Shown piece after piece: positions 33,218 to 40,429 of a stretch of 40,429 nt of DNA. This DNA is from an uncultured Clostridia bacterium (GTDB lineage Bacteria > Bacillota > Clostridia > Oscillospirales > Acutalibacteraceae), in assembly GCA_947364045.1 (NCBI GenBank), contig CANARN010000015.1, forward strand, positions 1-40,429. Reading direction: 5' to 3'. The translations under genes were made by a program, and so were the position numbers. Each line of letters opens with the position of its first letter. Positions within the stretch are counted from its first letter, which is position 1. The notes under the pieces were generated by a model, which searched no databases, had not been told where the DNA came from, and saw only the letters and a list, made by a program, of their open reading frames with translations.

Positions 33218-33715
33218 ATGAGTACGTCTATTTCGCAAAGACTTGTTAAATTACGTAAGGAAAAAGAGCTTAGCCAAAAGGAAGCCGCAGAAGCGCTCGG
33301 CGTTTCTCAGGCTCTTCTCTCCCATTATGAGAAAGGAATCCGTGAATGCGGACTTGACTTTCTGTGTAAAGCGTCCGTTTTTTACGACGTAAGCTCTGAT
33401 TATTTGCTTGGACTTTCGGAAACAAGGATTTCCTCCGACTCAGGCTTTGACTTTACCGATATTCCCCAGGATTACGAAATGAAAACGAATACGATTTTAC
33501 GTGCCGCCGCCGCAATTTACGAGCGTATGGGCAATGTGGGTAATGCCCACGGCGACAAATGCCGCGCAATTTACATTCTTACGGTTTACACATTGTATCT
33601 TCGCGCCGCCGCTCTCGGAATAATGCCGGCAAACGAATATGCAACTCTCGATATGGGTTCGTTTTTATCATCGGGAACTATCGACTCCATTCTTTCAACC
33701 ATAACGGTTAAATAA
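33218..33715 (+). CDS. XRE-family regulator
   Basis: A 165-aa protein with an N-terminal Cro/C1 HTH (residues 5-62: RLVKLRKEKELSQKEAAEAL, SQALLSHYEKGIREC, VSSDYLLGLSE). A helical region of about 100 residues follows with no known domain. AGGTGG precedes the ATG. It diverges from the uxu operon and could regulate it, though no operator is evident. After its TAA the same frame stays open and protein-like for 38 codons (next entry), so the present protein may be shortened. Confidence 0.85.
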   Translation: MSTSISQRLVKLRKEKELSQKEAAEALGVSQALLSHYEKGIRECGLDFLCKASVFYDVSSDYLLGLSETRISSDSGFDFTDIPQDYEMKTNTILRAAAAIYERMGNVGNAHGDKCRAIYILTVYTLYLRAAALGIMPANEYATLDMGSFLSSGTIDSILSTITVK

Positions 33716-33832
33716 GCCCAAAAGCCTAAAAAAAACGACCGTCTGCCTGTCTGCGTAGAAACAGTTTCTAAGGAAGCAACGCAAATAATTAAGCGTCAAT
33801 ACGAACGCGCATTCAAAAAATCAGAGAAGTGA
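33716..33832 (+). pseudogene. In-frame coding-like tail beyond the XRE stop codon
   Basis: Directly after TAA (33713-33715), in the same frame, 38 codons follow without a stop and end in TGA at 33830-33832. The translation includes PKKNDRLPVCVETVSKEA and TQIIKRQYERAFKKSEK, an amphipathic, natural-looking sequence. It has no start codon of its own. It is best read as the original C-terminus cut off by a nonsense mutation; stop readthrough is the alternative. Its end overlaps the 3' end of rsmI on the other strand. Confidence 0.5.
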
Positions 33833-34642
33833 TTTATAAATATCGCTTTTCTTAAAGCCTGTTTCCGAAGCAACGGTTTTAGCCGCCTCATTTACGCTCA
33901 CGCCTTTATTTAAAAGCTCCTTTGCGCTCTTCACAGCCTGTTCAAGCGTTGCAGGCTGTTTTTTTTCTTCCTTACAACCGCTGAGAATAAGAACATACTC
34001 ACCCTTGGGATTTTCCGTTTCAAAGTATTCATTTGCTTTTTCAAGACTTGTCCGAAAAACCGTTTCATGAATTTTTGTAAGCTCTTTTACTATTGCAATT
34101 TCACGGTCGCCGAAAAAAGCATATAAATCCTTAAGGGTATTACGCAGCTTATGAGGCGCTTCGTAAAAAATCATAGTCCGCTTTTCGTTTGTAAGCTCTT
34201 CCAAATGCTGTTTACGGCTCTGCTTATTGACACTCAAAAAACCTTCAAAGGAAAATCTGCCCGTATCCATTCCGCTTATTGCAAGGGCGGTGGCAAACGC
34301 CGTAGGTCCCGGAACTGACTCAACCGATATTCCAAGACTGTGGCAGTCGCGAATCAAATCTTCACCCGGGTCTGAAATGCACGGCATACCCGCGTCTGTC
34401 ACTATTGCGCAGTTTTCTCCTGACAGTATTCGGTCGGTTATAACCGCACCCTTTTCCCGCTTGTTGTGTTCATAGTAGCTTACAAGCGGTTTTTTTATGT
34501 CAAAATGATTGAGCAATTTTGCAGTAACTCTGGTGTCCTCCGCCGCAATAAAGTCGACCTCGCTGAGAGTTTTTATTCCTCTCGGCGAAATGTCCGACAA
34601 ATTGCCTATCGGTGTGCCGACAACATAAAGCTTTCCCGACAT
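33821..34642 (-). CDS. rsmI: 16S rRNA (cytidine1402-2'-O)-methyltransferase
   Basis: A 273-aa SAM-dependent tetrapyrrole-methylase-fold enzyme of the RsmI family. Blocks are LYVVGTPIGNLSDISPRG, AAEDTRVTAKLLNHF, VTDAGMPCISDPGEDLIR, PGPTAFATAL and FYEAPHKL, with a C-terminal helical domain ending NEAAKTVASETGFKKSDIY. It is the last gene of the rlmB-ATPase-mgtC-methyltransferase-rsmI string on the minus strand, 28 bases after the adjacent methyltransferase. This pair is a common neighbour arrangement in clostridia. Confidence 0.95.
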   Translation of the reverse strand: MSGKLYVVGTPIGNLSDISPRGIKTLSEVDFIAAEDTRVTAKLLNHFDIKKPLVSYYEHNKREKGAVITDRILSGENCAIVTDAGMPCISDPGEDLIRDCHSLGISVESVPGPTAFATALAISGMDTGRFSFEGFLSVNKQSRKQHLEELTNEKRTMIFYEAPHKLRNTLKDLYAFFGDREIAIVKELTKIHETVFRTSLEKANEYFETENPKGEYVLILSGCKEEKKQPATLEQAVKSAKELLNKGVSVNEAAKTVASETGFKKSDIYKSLL

Positions 34643-34670
34643 TTCCGCTGTAACGCTCCTTTCACTGTTT

Positions 34671-35426
34671 TTATATCTGATTTTTACGGTATTTCTCTGT
34701 TATTTCTAAAATTTCGTCCGTCGGTGTACCGTCCGACGTTTGCATTAAAAGCGGTTTTTCAACGATAAGTCCGGATTTTCCGCCTTTTCTTCCGTCAATA
34801 AGCACCAGCCACGGAGCCGTTTCGCCGTTCTTTTGCACAAAACGTATTTTTTTCGGCTCAATACCGTTTTTACGCATCGAATAAAGCGCGTCAAATATTC
34901 TCTCAGGGCGGTGGCAAATACACAGTCTTCCGCCGAACCGCAGAATTCTTGCGGCGCATTCTGTTATATCGTCAATATTGCAGGCAGTTTCATGACGCGC
35001 GATTTTTGCGCTTTCGCTTTCGTTTTTTATTCCCGCATTTTCCGCTTTGTACGGCGGATTCATTGTGACAACATCAAAATATTCACGCTGAGGAATTAGA
35101 TTTTTATCCTTCAAATCGCCTTCAAACAAATTTAATGACAAGTCATTATTAAGCTTCTGAGATTTTCTGAACTGCTCGCAGGCATTGCCCTGTATTTCTG
35201 CTGCGGCTCTGTACTTTTGAGCCTTGTTGTCCCGAAGCCACAAAAAAGGTATTATTCCGCAGCCCGTTCCCAAATCAATCGCCTTATCGCCTGATTTCAC
35301 ATTTGCAAAGCTGTTAAGCAGCAGCGCGTCTGTGCCGAAGGTATGTGTTTTTGAAACCAACAGACAGACGTTTTCTCCCAAATCTTCAATATGCTCGCCG
35401 TCCGAAAGTACAATATCAGTCAACAT
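34671..35426 (-). CDS. tRNA1(Val) (adenine37-N6)-methyltransferase-like protein
   Basis: A 251-aa Rossmann-fold methyltransferase of the TrmN6/YfiC type. The SAM motif is AIDLGTGCGIIPFLW near residue 40 and the amino-methyltransferase catalytic motif is NPPY (MNPPYKAENAG). I chose the ATG at 35426, with GAGG upstream, over the one at 35432. The start overlaps the end of mgtC by 11 bases, so translation is coupled. Substrate is by family; other N6-adenine targets cannot be excluded. Confidence 0.88.
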   Translation of the reverse strand: MLTDIVLSDGEHIEDLGENVCLLVSKTHTFGTDALLLNSFANVKSGDKAIDLGTGCGIIPFLWLRDNKAQKYRAAAEIQGNACEQFRKSQKLNNDLSLNLFEGDLKDKNLIPQREYFDVVTMNPPYKAENAGIKNESESAKIARHETACNIDDITECAARILRFGGRLCICHRPERIFDALYSMRKNGIEPKKIRFVQKNGETAPWLVLIDGRKGGKSGLIVEKPLLMQTSDGTPTDEILEITEKYRKNQI

Positions 35427-36153
35427 AAACATCCTCTACGCCGTCAAGCTCTTTAAGAGCAGAAATTATTTTGGAAAGGACCTTATTATTCTTCGGAAAT
35501 GCCAGAATTTTAATAACGGAATTATTTTTCTTATGCTTATATTTTTTATCAGCGCTCGTAGTATATACAATTTCCGCGGAATGTATGGGTGAATTGAATT
35601 TATCCTTTATAAGCGATGTAATTGCAGGAAGAGTCTCCTCAATACTCTCGACCTCAACGTAAATGGTTTTGCCGACAGAACCGTTGATAACAAAATGCTT
35701 AAGTGAATTCAAGGTAAAGTAAATGACTATTGTTGCGACAAGAGCACCTGTTGTATAACCGCCGCCCACAGCCGTGCCTATGCACGCAACTGCCCAAAGT
35801 GACGCCGCCGTTGTAAGACCCTTAACAGAAAAGCCCTCACGGAGAATTGTACCTGCGCCGAGAAAGCCTATGCCTGTAATAACCGCCGCGCTCATTCTTG
35901 AAACATCGAGAGACAAATTCAGCGAGGTTTCGCTCATATGCACCGCCGTAAGCATTACAAGGGTTGAGCCTATCGCTACAAGAATGTGTGTTCTGAAGCC
36001 GGCAGGTCTGTGTGAATGCTCACGTTCATAGCCGATAATTCCGCTGAGAAGAGCCGCCAGCATAATTTTAAACAAAGCGTCAACAGTTTCTCTTACGGGG
36101 TCTATTCCCCAAAGCCACAGAGCCGCGTCCTTAACCGTATTCAAAAAATCCAT
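35416..36153 (-). CDS. mgtC: MgtC/SapB-family membrane protein
   Basis: A 245-aa inner-membrane protein. The MgtC core has about four to five TM helices and the family signature GYEREHSHRPAGFRTHILVA (near residue 41), then TGIGFLGAGTILREG and VKGLTTAASLWAVACIG. The C-terminal 90 residues are a cytoplasmic ACT-like domain (TIYVEVESIEETLPAITSLI). In pathogens MgtC modulates ATP synthase and magnesium or phosphate homeostasis; in a commensal the role is open. AGGGGAG precedes the ATG. It lies between the degenerate ATPase and the methyltransferase. Confidence 0.92.
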   Translation of the reverse strand: MDFLNTVKDAALWLWGIDPVRETVDALFKIMLAALLSGIIGYEREHSHRPAGFRTHILVAIGSTLVMLTAVHMSETSLNLSLDVSRMSAAVITGIGFLGAGTILREGFSVKGLTTAASLWAVACIGTAVGGGYTTGALVATIVIYFTLNSLKHFVINGSVGKTIYVEVESIEETLPAITSLIKDKFNSPIHSAEIVYTTSADKKYKHKKNNSVIKILAFPKNNKVLSKIISALKELDGVEDVYVD

Positions 36154-36213
36154 TTTTATCTCCCCTCAAAACAATATCCGCATTTGCCGATTGTACTGCC
36201 CCGTTGATAAGCT

Positions 36214-39066
36214 TTATTTTATCCTTTTATTCGGCTTTTTGATTGCAGGAAGAAAATAAAGCACTATACCCCAAATTAACTGATAAAAAATTATCTGCCA
36301 GACTGAAATCTGACTTATTGCAGACATAAAGCTGAGCGCCGCTACAAGCAGCACGCCTATAACCGCCGCAATCTGCTGTACCGTTCTTGAAACATTTACA
36401 AACTGAGTTATTCTAAATGATAAATGCAGCGCTTTAAGCATGGTAATAACTCTGCCGTCATGAATTATGAGCGCATCGCTGCGTTCTTTTTCTTCATTTT
36501 TTATCTTAGTAAACATTTCCCCTGCAACCGGATTTATAATTTTAACTACATTTTTAGGAAGTCCGAATTCGCTTTCAAGAAAGCTTTCGGTAATATTGGC
36601 GTCTGACGTTCTGAAAAGAATGGATACTCCGTCCCTTTCAAGAGCGCGTATATAATGCGCCGTCATTTCGTCCGCCTTATAAACAACAATGAACATAGCG
36701 GCAATTTTACCCTCAATTGCAAGGTAAAGCGTGTTTTTCCCCGCTGCTTTGAATTTTTCCTCAAGACTGTCATCGGGCAATTCAACATTATGATGTCTTA
36801 AAAGCTCTTTATTGCCGACAAGCACCCTGTGATTATGAATCCAGCAGGAGCATCCGAGTTTTTCTTCATAAGCCAATGTTTCAACAGGAAGTAAAAGCTC
36901 TCTTTTTCCCTCAATTACACCGTCGAAAATTTCCGAAAGCACGCCGCCGGAAGCAATAACCACCGAAGCCGTATAAAGCAATGCCTCGTCAATTCTCATT
37001 TTGTGATAAAGCTTAATTCCCTCAATATTACAGCCGCCGCTCTTAAAGGCGTCTGCGGAATCAATGATTATTCCGTTTGAATTTACTGCATTTTCAACCG
37101 CTGAATACCCGTTAATTACCGTACCGCTGTCCCGAAGCATTTTATTGGCGCGGGAAAGGTTTGCCGCTGAAATAATTCCTGCCGCAGACGGAACAGACAT
37201 TAACAGCGCCGCCGAAAGCGAAGAAATACCTGCAAGTATATCCTTTTGTATAACAAGCGTTACAATTCCGATTATTAATGAAACCGCCGTAACGCCTAAA
37301 AGCGAATATTTTAAAATTGACGCCGTAATGTCGGCTTCCTTTGAAAGCTCAACAAAGCGTGACGGGAAGCCTATTTTTGCCGAATATTTTATTTCAGGCT
37401 CACCAAGCATCAGCCCTCTTGCAATTTCAGCCGCCTCTGCTTCATCTTCAATATTTTCAACAGTGTAATAACCGTTTTCGGAATTTGATACCGTTAAAAA
37501 ATTTTCAAGGTCGTTTCGGCAGACAATCAGCTCTCCCGCCGCCTTAAAAATCATCGGAACTACAGCCGCGGCAGTAAACAAATGCACCGACGATTCAACG
37601 GAATCCGCAAAGCCGAAAGCAAAAGCTGTCTGCAAAATTCCTGCAAGCGCGGCAATGACTACCGCGAGGTCAAGATTTAATTTGAAATTTTTAAGCGTTT
37701 CTTTAAACGATTTATAATTTATTATACAGCAGATTATAAGCAGTAAAAGCTGTATTGCAATGTAAACTCCGCTTTCGCCGCCGAAAGCGTCAAAGCTGCC
37801 TCTGCCTGACGCCGCAACCGCAGAAATAATTACCATCACAGCGCAAATAACCGACAAAACAGACAGTCTTGCTGTAATCTTACGCTTTTCGTGCAAAAAC
37901 TCATCTGTAACCGCATCTGCATCCTTCGGACCGAAAAATTCGCGTTTTATACGGTTATTTCTATGCTCATAACGGTTTTTCCGATACCCGTCCTTTTCCC
38001 TGTCGACGTCCGTTTCTTCATTATCCTGCTTAAATATTACATTGTCTACAAAATCCTTGACAACCTCTTTACGCGTTTCCAGAAGCATTGCTTCTGCCTC
38101 TTCCTCGGTTGTACTTTCAATTTTTTCTATATCCTTAAAGCCGTCAAGCATAATCTGCCCGTCTGACACCTCTTCGGAATGCGAATATATCTCGCCCTGA
38201 AGCTCAGACACGGCAGGAACTATTGTAGGTATAGGCTCGATTCCGTCGGTATTAACAGAGGCATATTTACTTTTCTTTACAATAATTCCGGGCGTTTCAA
38301 GCGTTTTCGCAGGGAGAGATGAAATTAAATCCCTGTGTTCCTGAGTTTTTTCAAGATTTTGAACGGGCTTGTTCATAAAATGCTTTCTGTATTTTTCCTC
38401 ACCCATAACAGGAGTTGAAACAGCCTCTCCCTCGCCCTTTGTTGTGCGAACTACCTTATTTCCAAGATTATGAGAAATATTCGGATTATATTCTCCGTGT
38501 ATTTTAACCTCATTGAACATTCTTGTTTTTTCTATTGAAATCTGACCGCTGACAGAAGGCGCCGACTCTTCTTTTTCTTCAACGGCTGCGGCTTCTTCGG
38601 CAGAGCTTATTTCCTCTCCGCCGACCTGCAATTCCATTTGACCGTCCGCCGCTTCGGAAACACTGACATTTTCACTGTCTTCTCCGGACAAATTTCCGCC
38701 AAAGGAATTTGACTTTTTAATTGACTCCAAAAATCCCGAAGCCCGTTTTTTACGTTTTTGAGCATACTGAGCAAACGATACCGAAAGCTCTTCTTCTGTT
38801 TCGTCAGGCTCTGATAAATCAACGGCTTTTTCTTCCTGCTCCGCCGCCTTTTCCGTTTGCTCGGGAACAATTTTCTCTGCCGAAATTTCAGGGACTTTAA
38901 CGGCTTCGCCCTGCTCTTTTTCTTCTGCAAACTCGGTTATTCCCAAAGAGAGAAGTAAATCATCGACATCATTTGCCGAAAATTCAGGAATTTTTTCATC
39001 TGATGAATATTTCTTAGTTGATTCAAGAATATCGTCAATAAGCGATTCGGGTATTCTGTCCGCCAT
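36214..39066 (-). CDS. Degenerate P-type ATPase homologue with long acidic N-terminus
   Basis: A 950-aa protein from the ATG at 39066 (the longer frame starts with TTG). Residues 1-390 are polar, Glu/Ser-rich and without a fold I recognise. From about 395 there are some eight TM helices and soluble parts laid out like a P1B-type ATPase: four helices, a shrunken A-domain region, two helices with LLMSVPSAAGI in place of CPC, then IIIDSADAF where DKTGT should be (Asp kept, KTGT lost, about residue 669). N-domain similarity remains in HNHRVLVGNKELL; SILFRTSDANITES replaces the TGDN region, and the GDGINDxP hinge is gone. TGES is absent. ATP-driven transport therefore looks impossible. It sits between rlmB and mgtC. 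Confidence 0.75.
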   Translation of the reverse strand: MADRIPESLIDDILESTKKYSSDEKIPEFSANDVDDLLLSLGITEFAEEKEQGEAVKVPEISAEKIVPEQTEKAAEQEEKAVDLSEPDETEEELSVSFAQYAQKRKKRASGFLESIKKSNSFGGNLSGEDSENVSVSEAADGQMELQVGGEEISSAEEAAAVEEKEESAPSVSGQISIEKTRMFNEVKIHGEYNPNISHNLGNKVVRTTKGEGEAVSTPVMGEEKYRKHFMNKPVQNLEKTQEHRDLISSLPAKTLETPGIIVKKSKYASVNTDGIEPIPTIVPAVSELQGEIYSHSEEVSDGQIMLDGFKDIEKIESTTEEEAEAMLLETRKEVVKDFVDNVIFKQDNEETDVDREKDGYRKNRYEHRNNRIKREFFGPKDADAVTDEFLHEKRKITARLSVLSVICAVMVIISAVAASGRGSFDAFGGESGVYIAIQLLLLIICCIINYKSFKETLKNFKLNLDLAVVIAALAGILQTAFAFGFADSVESSVHLFTAAAVVPMIFKAAGELIVCRNDLENFLTVSNSENGYYTVENIEDEAEAAEIARGLMLGEPEIKYSAKIGFPSRFVELSKEADITASILKYSLLGVTAVSLIIGIVTLVIQKDILAGISSLSAALLMSVPSAAGIISAANLSRANKMLRDSGTVINGYSAVENAVNSNGIIIDSADAFKSGGCNIEGIKLYHKMRIDEALLYTASVVIASGGVLSEIFDGVIEGKRELLLPVETLAYEEKLGCSCWIHNHRVLVGNKELLRHHNVELPDDSLEEKFKAAGKNTLYLAIEGKIAAMFIVVYKADEMTAHYIRALERDGVSILFRTSDANITESFLESEFGLPKNVVKIINPVAGEMFTKIKNEEKERSDALIIHDGRVITMLKALHLSFRITQFVNVSRTVQQIAAVIGVLLVAALSFMSAISQISVWQIIFYQLIWGIVLYFLPAIKKPNKRIK

Positions 39067-39186
39067 AATAGTCACCGTTCGATACAGCCTTCGCAAAAAG
39101 CATAACTAAATTCAGATTTGCTGTACGGTATCGTTCCTTTCTCTGTATTTTCCACACTTTTCCAAGAAAAATTAATTATTCAGCCC

Positions 39187-39954
39187 TTATCTTTTATATG
39201 CAAATTCGTACATAAGCACTCCGCCTGCTACCGAAGCGTTAAGCGAATTGATTTTGCCCTTCATTTTAAGCGATATAATAAAATCACATTTTTCACGGAC
39301 AATCCTGCTGAGTCCGTCGCCCTCCGAACCGATTACCAAAACCGCCGCGCCCGATGTGTCAACCTCTCGCGCGTCCTCTCCGTCCATATCCGCTCCGTAA
39401 ATCCAAAGCCCCTGCTTTTTCAGTTCCTCAAGCGTTGCCGCAAGATTCGGAACACGCGCCACTTTCATATATTCAAGAGCGCCTGCGCTTGTTTTGCCCA
39501 CTGTGTAATTAAGCGACGCGCTGCGCCTTTTCGGAATAATTATTCCGTGTACGCCGGCCGCCTCGGCAGTACGTATTATTGCGCCTAAATTATGCGGGTC
39601 TTCAATTCCGTCGCAAGCGACAATAAACGGAGCCTCTCCCCGTTCGCGCGCTGTTTCAAGAATTTCCTCAACCGTGGAATATTCATGCGCCGCGCAGGTT
39701 GCGGCAACTCCCTGATGATTTGCATGTCCGCACATAAAGTCCAATTTTTTACGGTCAACATCCTTTACCACTGCGCCCGTTTCTTTACATTCGGCAATAA
39801 TTTTGCCTATTATTCCGCCCGTCTCGCCCCGAACAACAAACAGAGTGTCAATTTCTCTGCCTGACTTTAAAAGCTCTGTTACTGCATTTCTGCCTATGAT
39901 TAAATCCTTCTGCCGTTCTTCAGCAAATTTGTCTGCGCGTTTTTCTTTATCCAT
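39187..39954 (-). CDS. rlmB: 23S rRNA (guanosine2251-2'-O)-methyltransferase
   Basis: A 255-aa SPOUT (TrmH-family) methyltransferase. The N-terminal substrate-binding domain starts LIIGRNAVTELLKSG, and the three SPOUT motifs are present: DPHNLGAIIRTAEAAG, VIGSEGDGLS and SLNASVAGGVLMYE. GGAG precedes the ATG. It is the first gene of the minus-strand string and has a clear promoter with a palindrome in its spacer. Confidence 0.95.
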   Translation of the reverse strand: MDKEKRADKFAEERQKDLIIGRNAVTELLKSGREIDTLFVVRGETGGIIGKIIAECKETGAVVKDVDRKKLDFMCGHANHQGVAATCAAHEYSTVEEILETARERGEAPFIVACDGIEDPHNLGAIIRTAEAAGVHGIIIPKRRSASLNYTVGKTSAGALEYMKVARVPNLAATLEELKKQGLWIYGADMDGEDAREVDTSGAAVLVIGSEGDGLSRIVREKCDFIISLKMKGKINSLNASVAGGVLMYEFAYKR

Positions 39955-39996
39955 ATCATTCTCCGAGGGGTAAATTTAACTATTATTTAACATCTT

Positions 39997-40025
39997 ATTA
40001 TATCAAACAAGCGCTTGTATTGCAA
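39997..40025 (-). promoter_or_regulatory. rlmB promoter with palindromic operator in the spacer
   Basis: On the minus strand TTGCAA (complement of 40020-40025), 17 bases, TATAAT (complement of 39997-40002). The spacer contains the perfect 12-bp palindrome ACAAGCGCTTGT (40007-40018), a LacI-type operator shape that would block polymerase. Confidence 0.6.
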
Positions 40026-40075
40026 TAGAAATTCACAATATATTGTGTTTTTTACAGACATAAATTCACAAAAAA

Positions 40076-40099
40076 GCGGGCATACCCGAGTATGCCCGC
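40076..40099. repeat. 24-bp palindrome, copy 1
   Basis: GCGGGCATAC-CCGA-GTATGCCCGC, a perfect 10-bp stem. The right half GTATGCCCGC is repeated again at 40101-40110. The whole 24 bases recur at 40362-40385. Confidence 0.8.
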
Positions 40100-40112
40100 C
40101 GTATGCCCGCCG

Positions 40113-40145
40113 CAACGTGTCGAAAAAGTATTTTCAGACACGTTG
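40113..40145. repeat. Long hairpin
   Basis: CAACGTGTCGAAAA pairs with TTTTC-A-GACACGTTG, a 14-bp stem with one bulged A and the loop AGTA. It is part of the gene-free 475-base stretch 39955-40429. Confidence 0.7.
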
Positions 40146-40170
40146 TGAGGCTACCGGGGAAAATACAAAA

Positions 40171-40229
40171 TGACGTTTTCTTCGACCCGAAGGCGTACAA
40201 AGGTACTCCGAGAGGGAGAAAAAACGTCA
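40171..40229. repeat. Structured repeat family, copy C
   Basis: The arms TGACGTTTT (40171-40179) and AAAACGTCA (40221-40229) pair perfectly, and the stem extends inward with C/G and T/A pairs. The core CGAAGGCGTACAAAGGTACT with CCGAG after it (40188-40212) has GTAC/GTAC inside and matches the cores of copies A, B and D. Confidence 0.65.
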
Positions 40230-40240
40230 AGCGCATAAGT

Positions 40241-40271
40241 TAACGGACACAGCCTTCTGCTGTGTCCGTTA
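40241..40271. terminator. Strong hairpin, probable terminator
   Basis: TAACGGACACAGC pairs with GCTGTGTCCGTTA (13 bp, loop CTTCT). The flanks are AT-rich but no long T run follows, so direction is unclear; it may end a transcript from beyond the right edge. Confidence 0.5.
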
Positions 40272-40357
40272 TATATAACAGATAATTTAAAATTCAATAA
40301 TAAACTATGCTTATATATTTTTTACTTATGCACGCTTTTGCGGTTTTACCGACAGTC

Positions 40358-40389
40358 TGAAGCGGGCATACCCGAGTATGCCCGCTTCA
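40358..40389. repeat. 24-bp palindrome, copy 2, with longer stem
   Basis: The same GCGGGCATAC-CCGA-GTATGCCCGC as copy 1, extended by TGAA/TTCA to a 14-bp perfect stem. It lies near the right edge of the window; between the copies there is no ORF with a ribosome site. Confidence 0.8.
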
Positions 40390-40429
40390 ACGCCGTAATT
40401 TGATAAAATCATTTTAAAAGCTCTTTAAT

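Noticed and set aside
36214-39066. Annotation as an active metal-transporting P-type ATPase
   Set aside because: DKTGT, TGES, CPC and GDGINDxP are all missing; only the overall layout survives.
40076-40389. Possible CRISPR array at the right edge
   Set aside because: Only two identical palindromes 260 bases apart, no regular spacers and no cas genes.

Overview
The window reads as a chromosomal segment of an anaerobic gut-type clostridium, most likely in the Ruminococcaceae/Oscillospirales neighbourhood. The basis is family-level recognition: Gram-positive style GGAGG ribosome sites and TTGACA/TATAAT promoters, a protein with two tandem type I dockerins, an AbrB/SpoVT regulator with a zinc ribbon, a DUF5058 membrane protein, a REP-associated (Y1) transposase, and two complete sugar-acid/polyol catabolic operons. 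No phage or plasmid backbone is visible. Species assignment cannot be made from the sequence by eye.

Layout. 1-141: a tRNA-Asp (cut by the window edge) and tRNA-Val pair on the minus strand. 335-1392: a divergent AbrB/XRE regulator pair sharing inverted-repeat operators, then a compact locus with all the parts of a type I toxin-antitoxin system (31-aa membrane peptide, convergent antisense RNA). 1420-4606: metG-tatD-Dabb housekeeping operon. 4745-9449: class B penicillin-binding protein, PAP2 phosphatase, GNAT acetyltransferase and a beta-CASP metallo-beta-lactamase nuclease. 9470-19175: a myo-inositol catabolic cluster on the minus strand (iolJ-like aldolase, iolC, iolB, iolD, iolE, iolA/mmsA, iolG), interrupted between iolC and iolB by a RAYT transposase and a SanA/YdcF-like protein, and between mmsA and iolG by repeats. 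19395-23762: a small membrane protein, a gene remnant, an M1-like HELGH metalloprotein, a DUF5058 membrane pair and a Cof-type HAD phosphatase. 23861-28218: repeat island, then a dockerin/leucine-rich-repeat secreted protein followed by pepD and pepT. 28239-33109: a glucuronate/mannonate branch (histidine phosphatase, uxuA, SDR-type uxuB, 2-TM protein, kdgK, kdgA). 33218-40025: an XRE regulator with an in-frame coding-like tail after its stop, then rsmI, a tRNA m6A methyltransferase, mgtC, a large degenerate P-type ATPase homologue and rlmB. The last 400 bases are a cluster of hairpins without a gene.

How it fits together. The iol genes take scyllo-/myo-inosose through dehydration, ring hydrolysis, isomerisation, phosphorylation and aldol cleavage to malonate semialdehyde and DHAP; mmsA finishes to acetyl-CoA. 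The uxu/kdg genes take fructuronate via mannonate and KDG to pyruvate and glyceraldehyde-3-phosphate. Neither operon has a local transporter or dedicated regulator in the window.

The points most worth a second look are: the type I toxin-antitoxin locus (1057-1392); the transposase gene carrying two inverted REP palindromes inside its reading frame, plus matching GTAG-tagged palindromes elsewhere; a dispersed structured repeat present in four diverged copies; and a 950-aa P-type ATPase homologue that has lost its catalytic motifs and gained a long acidic N-terminal region.
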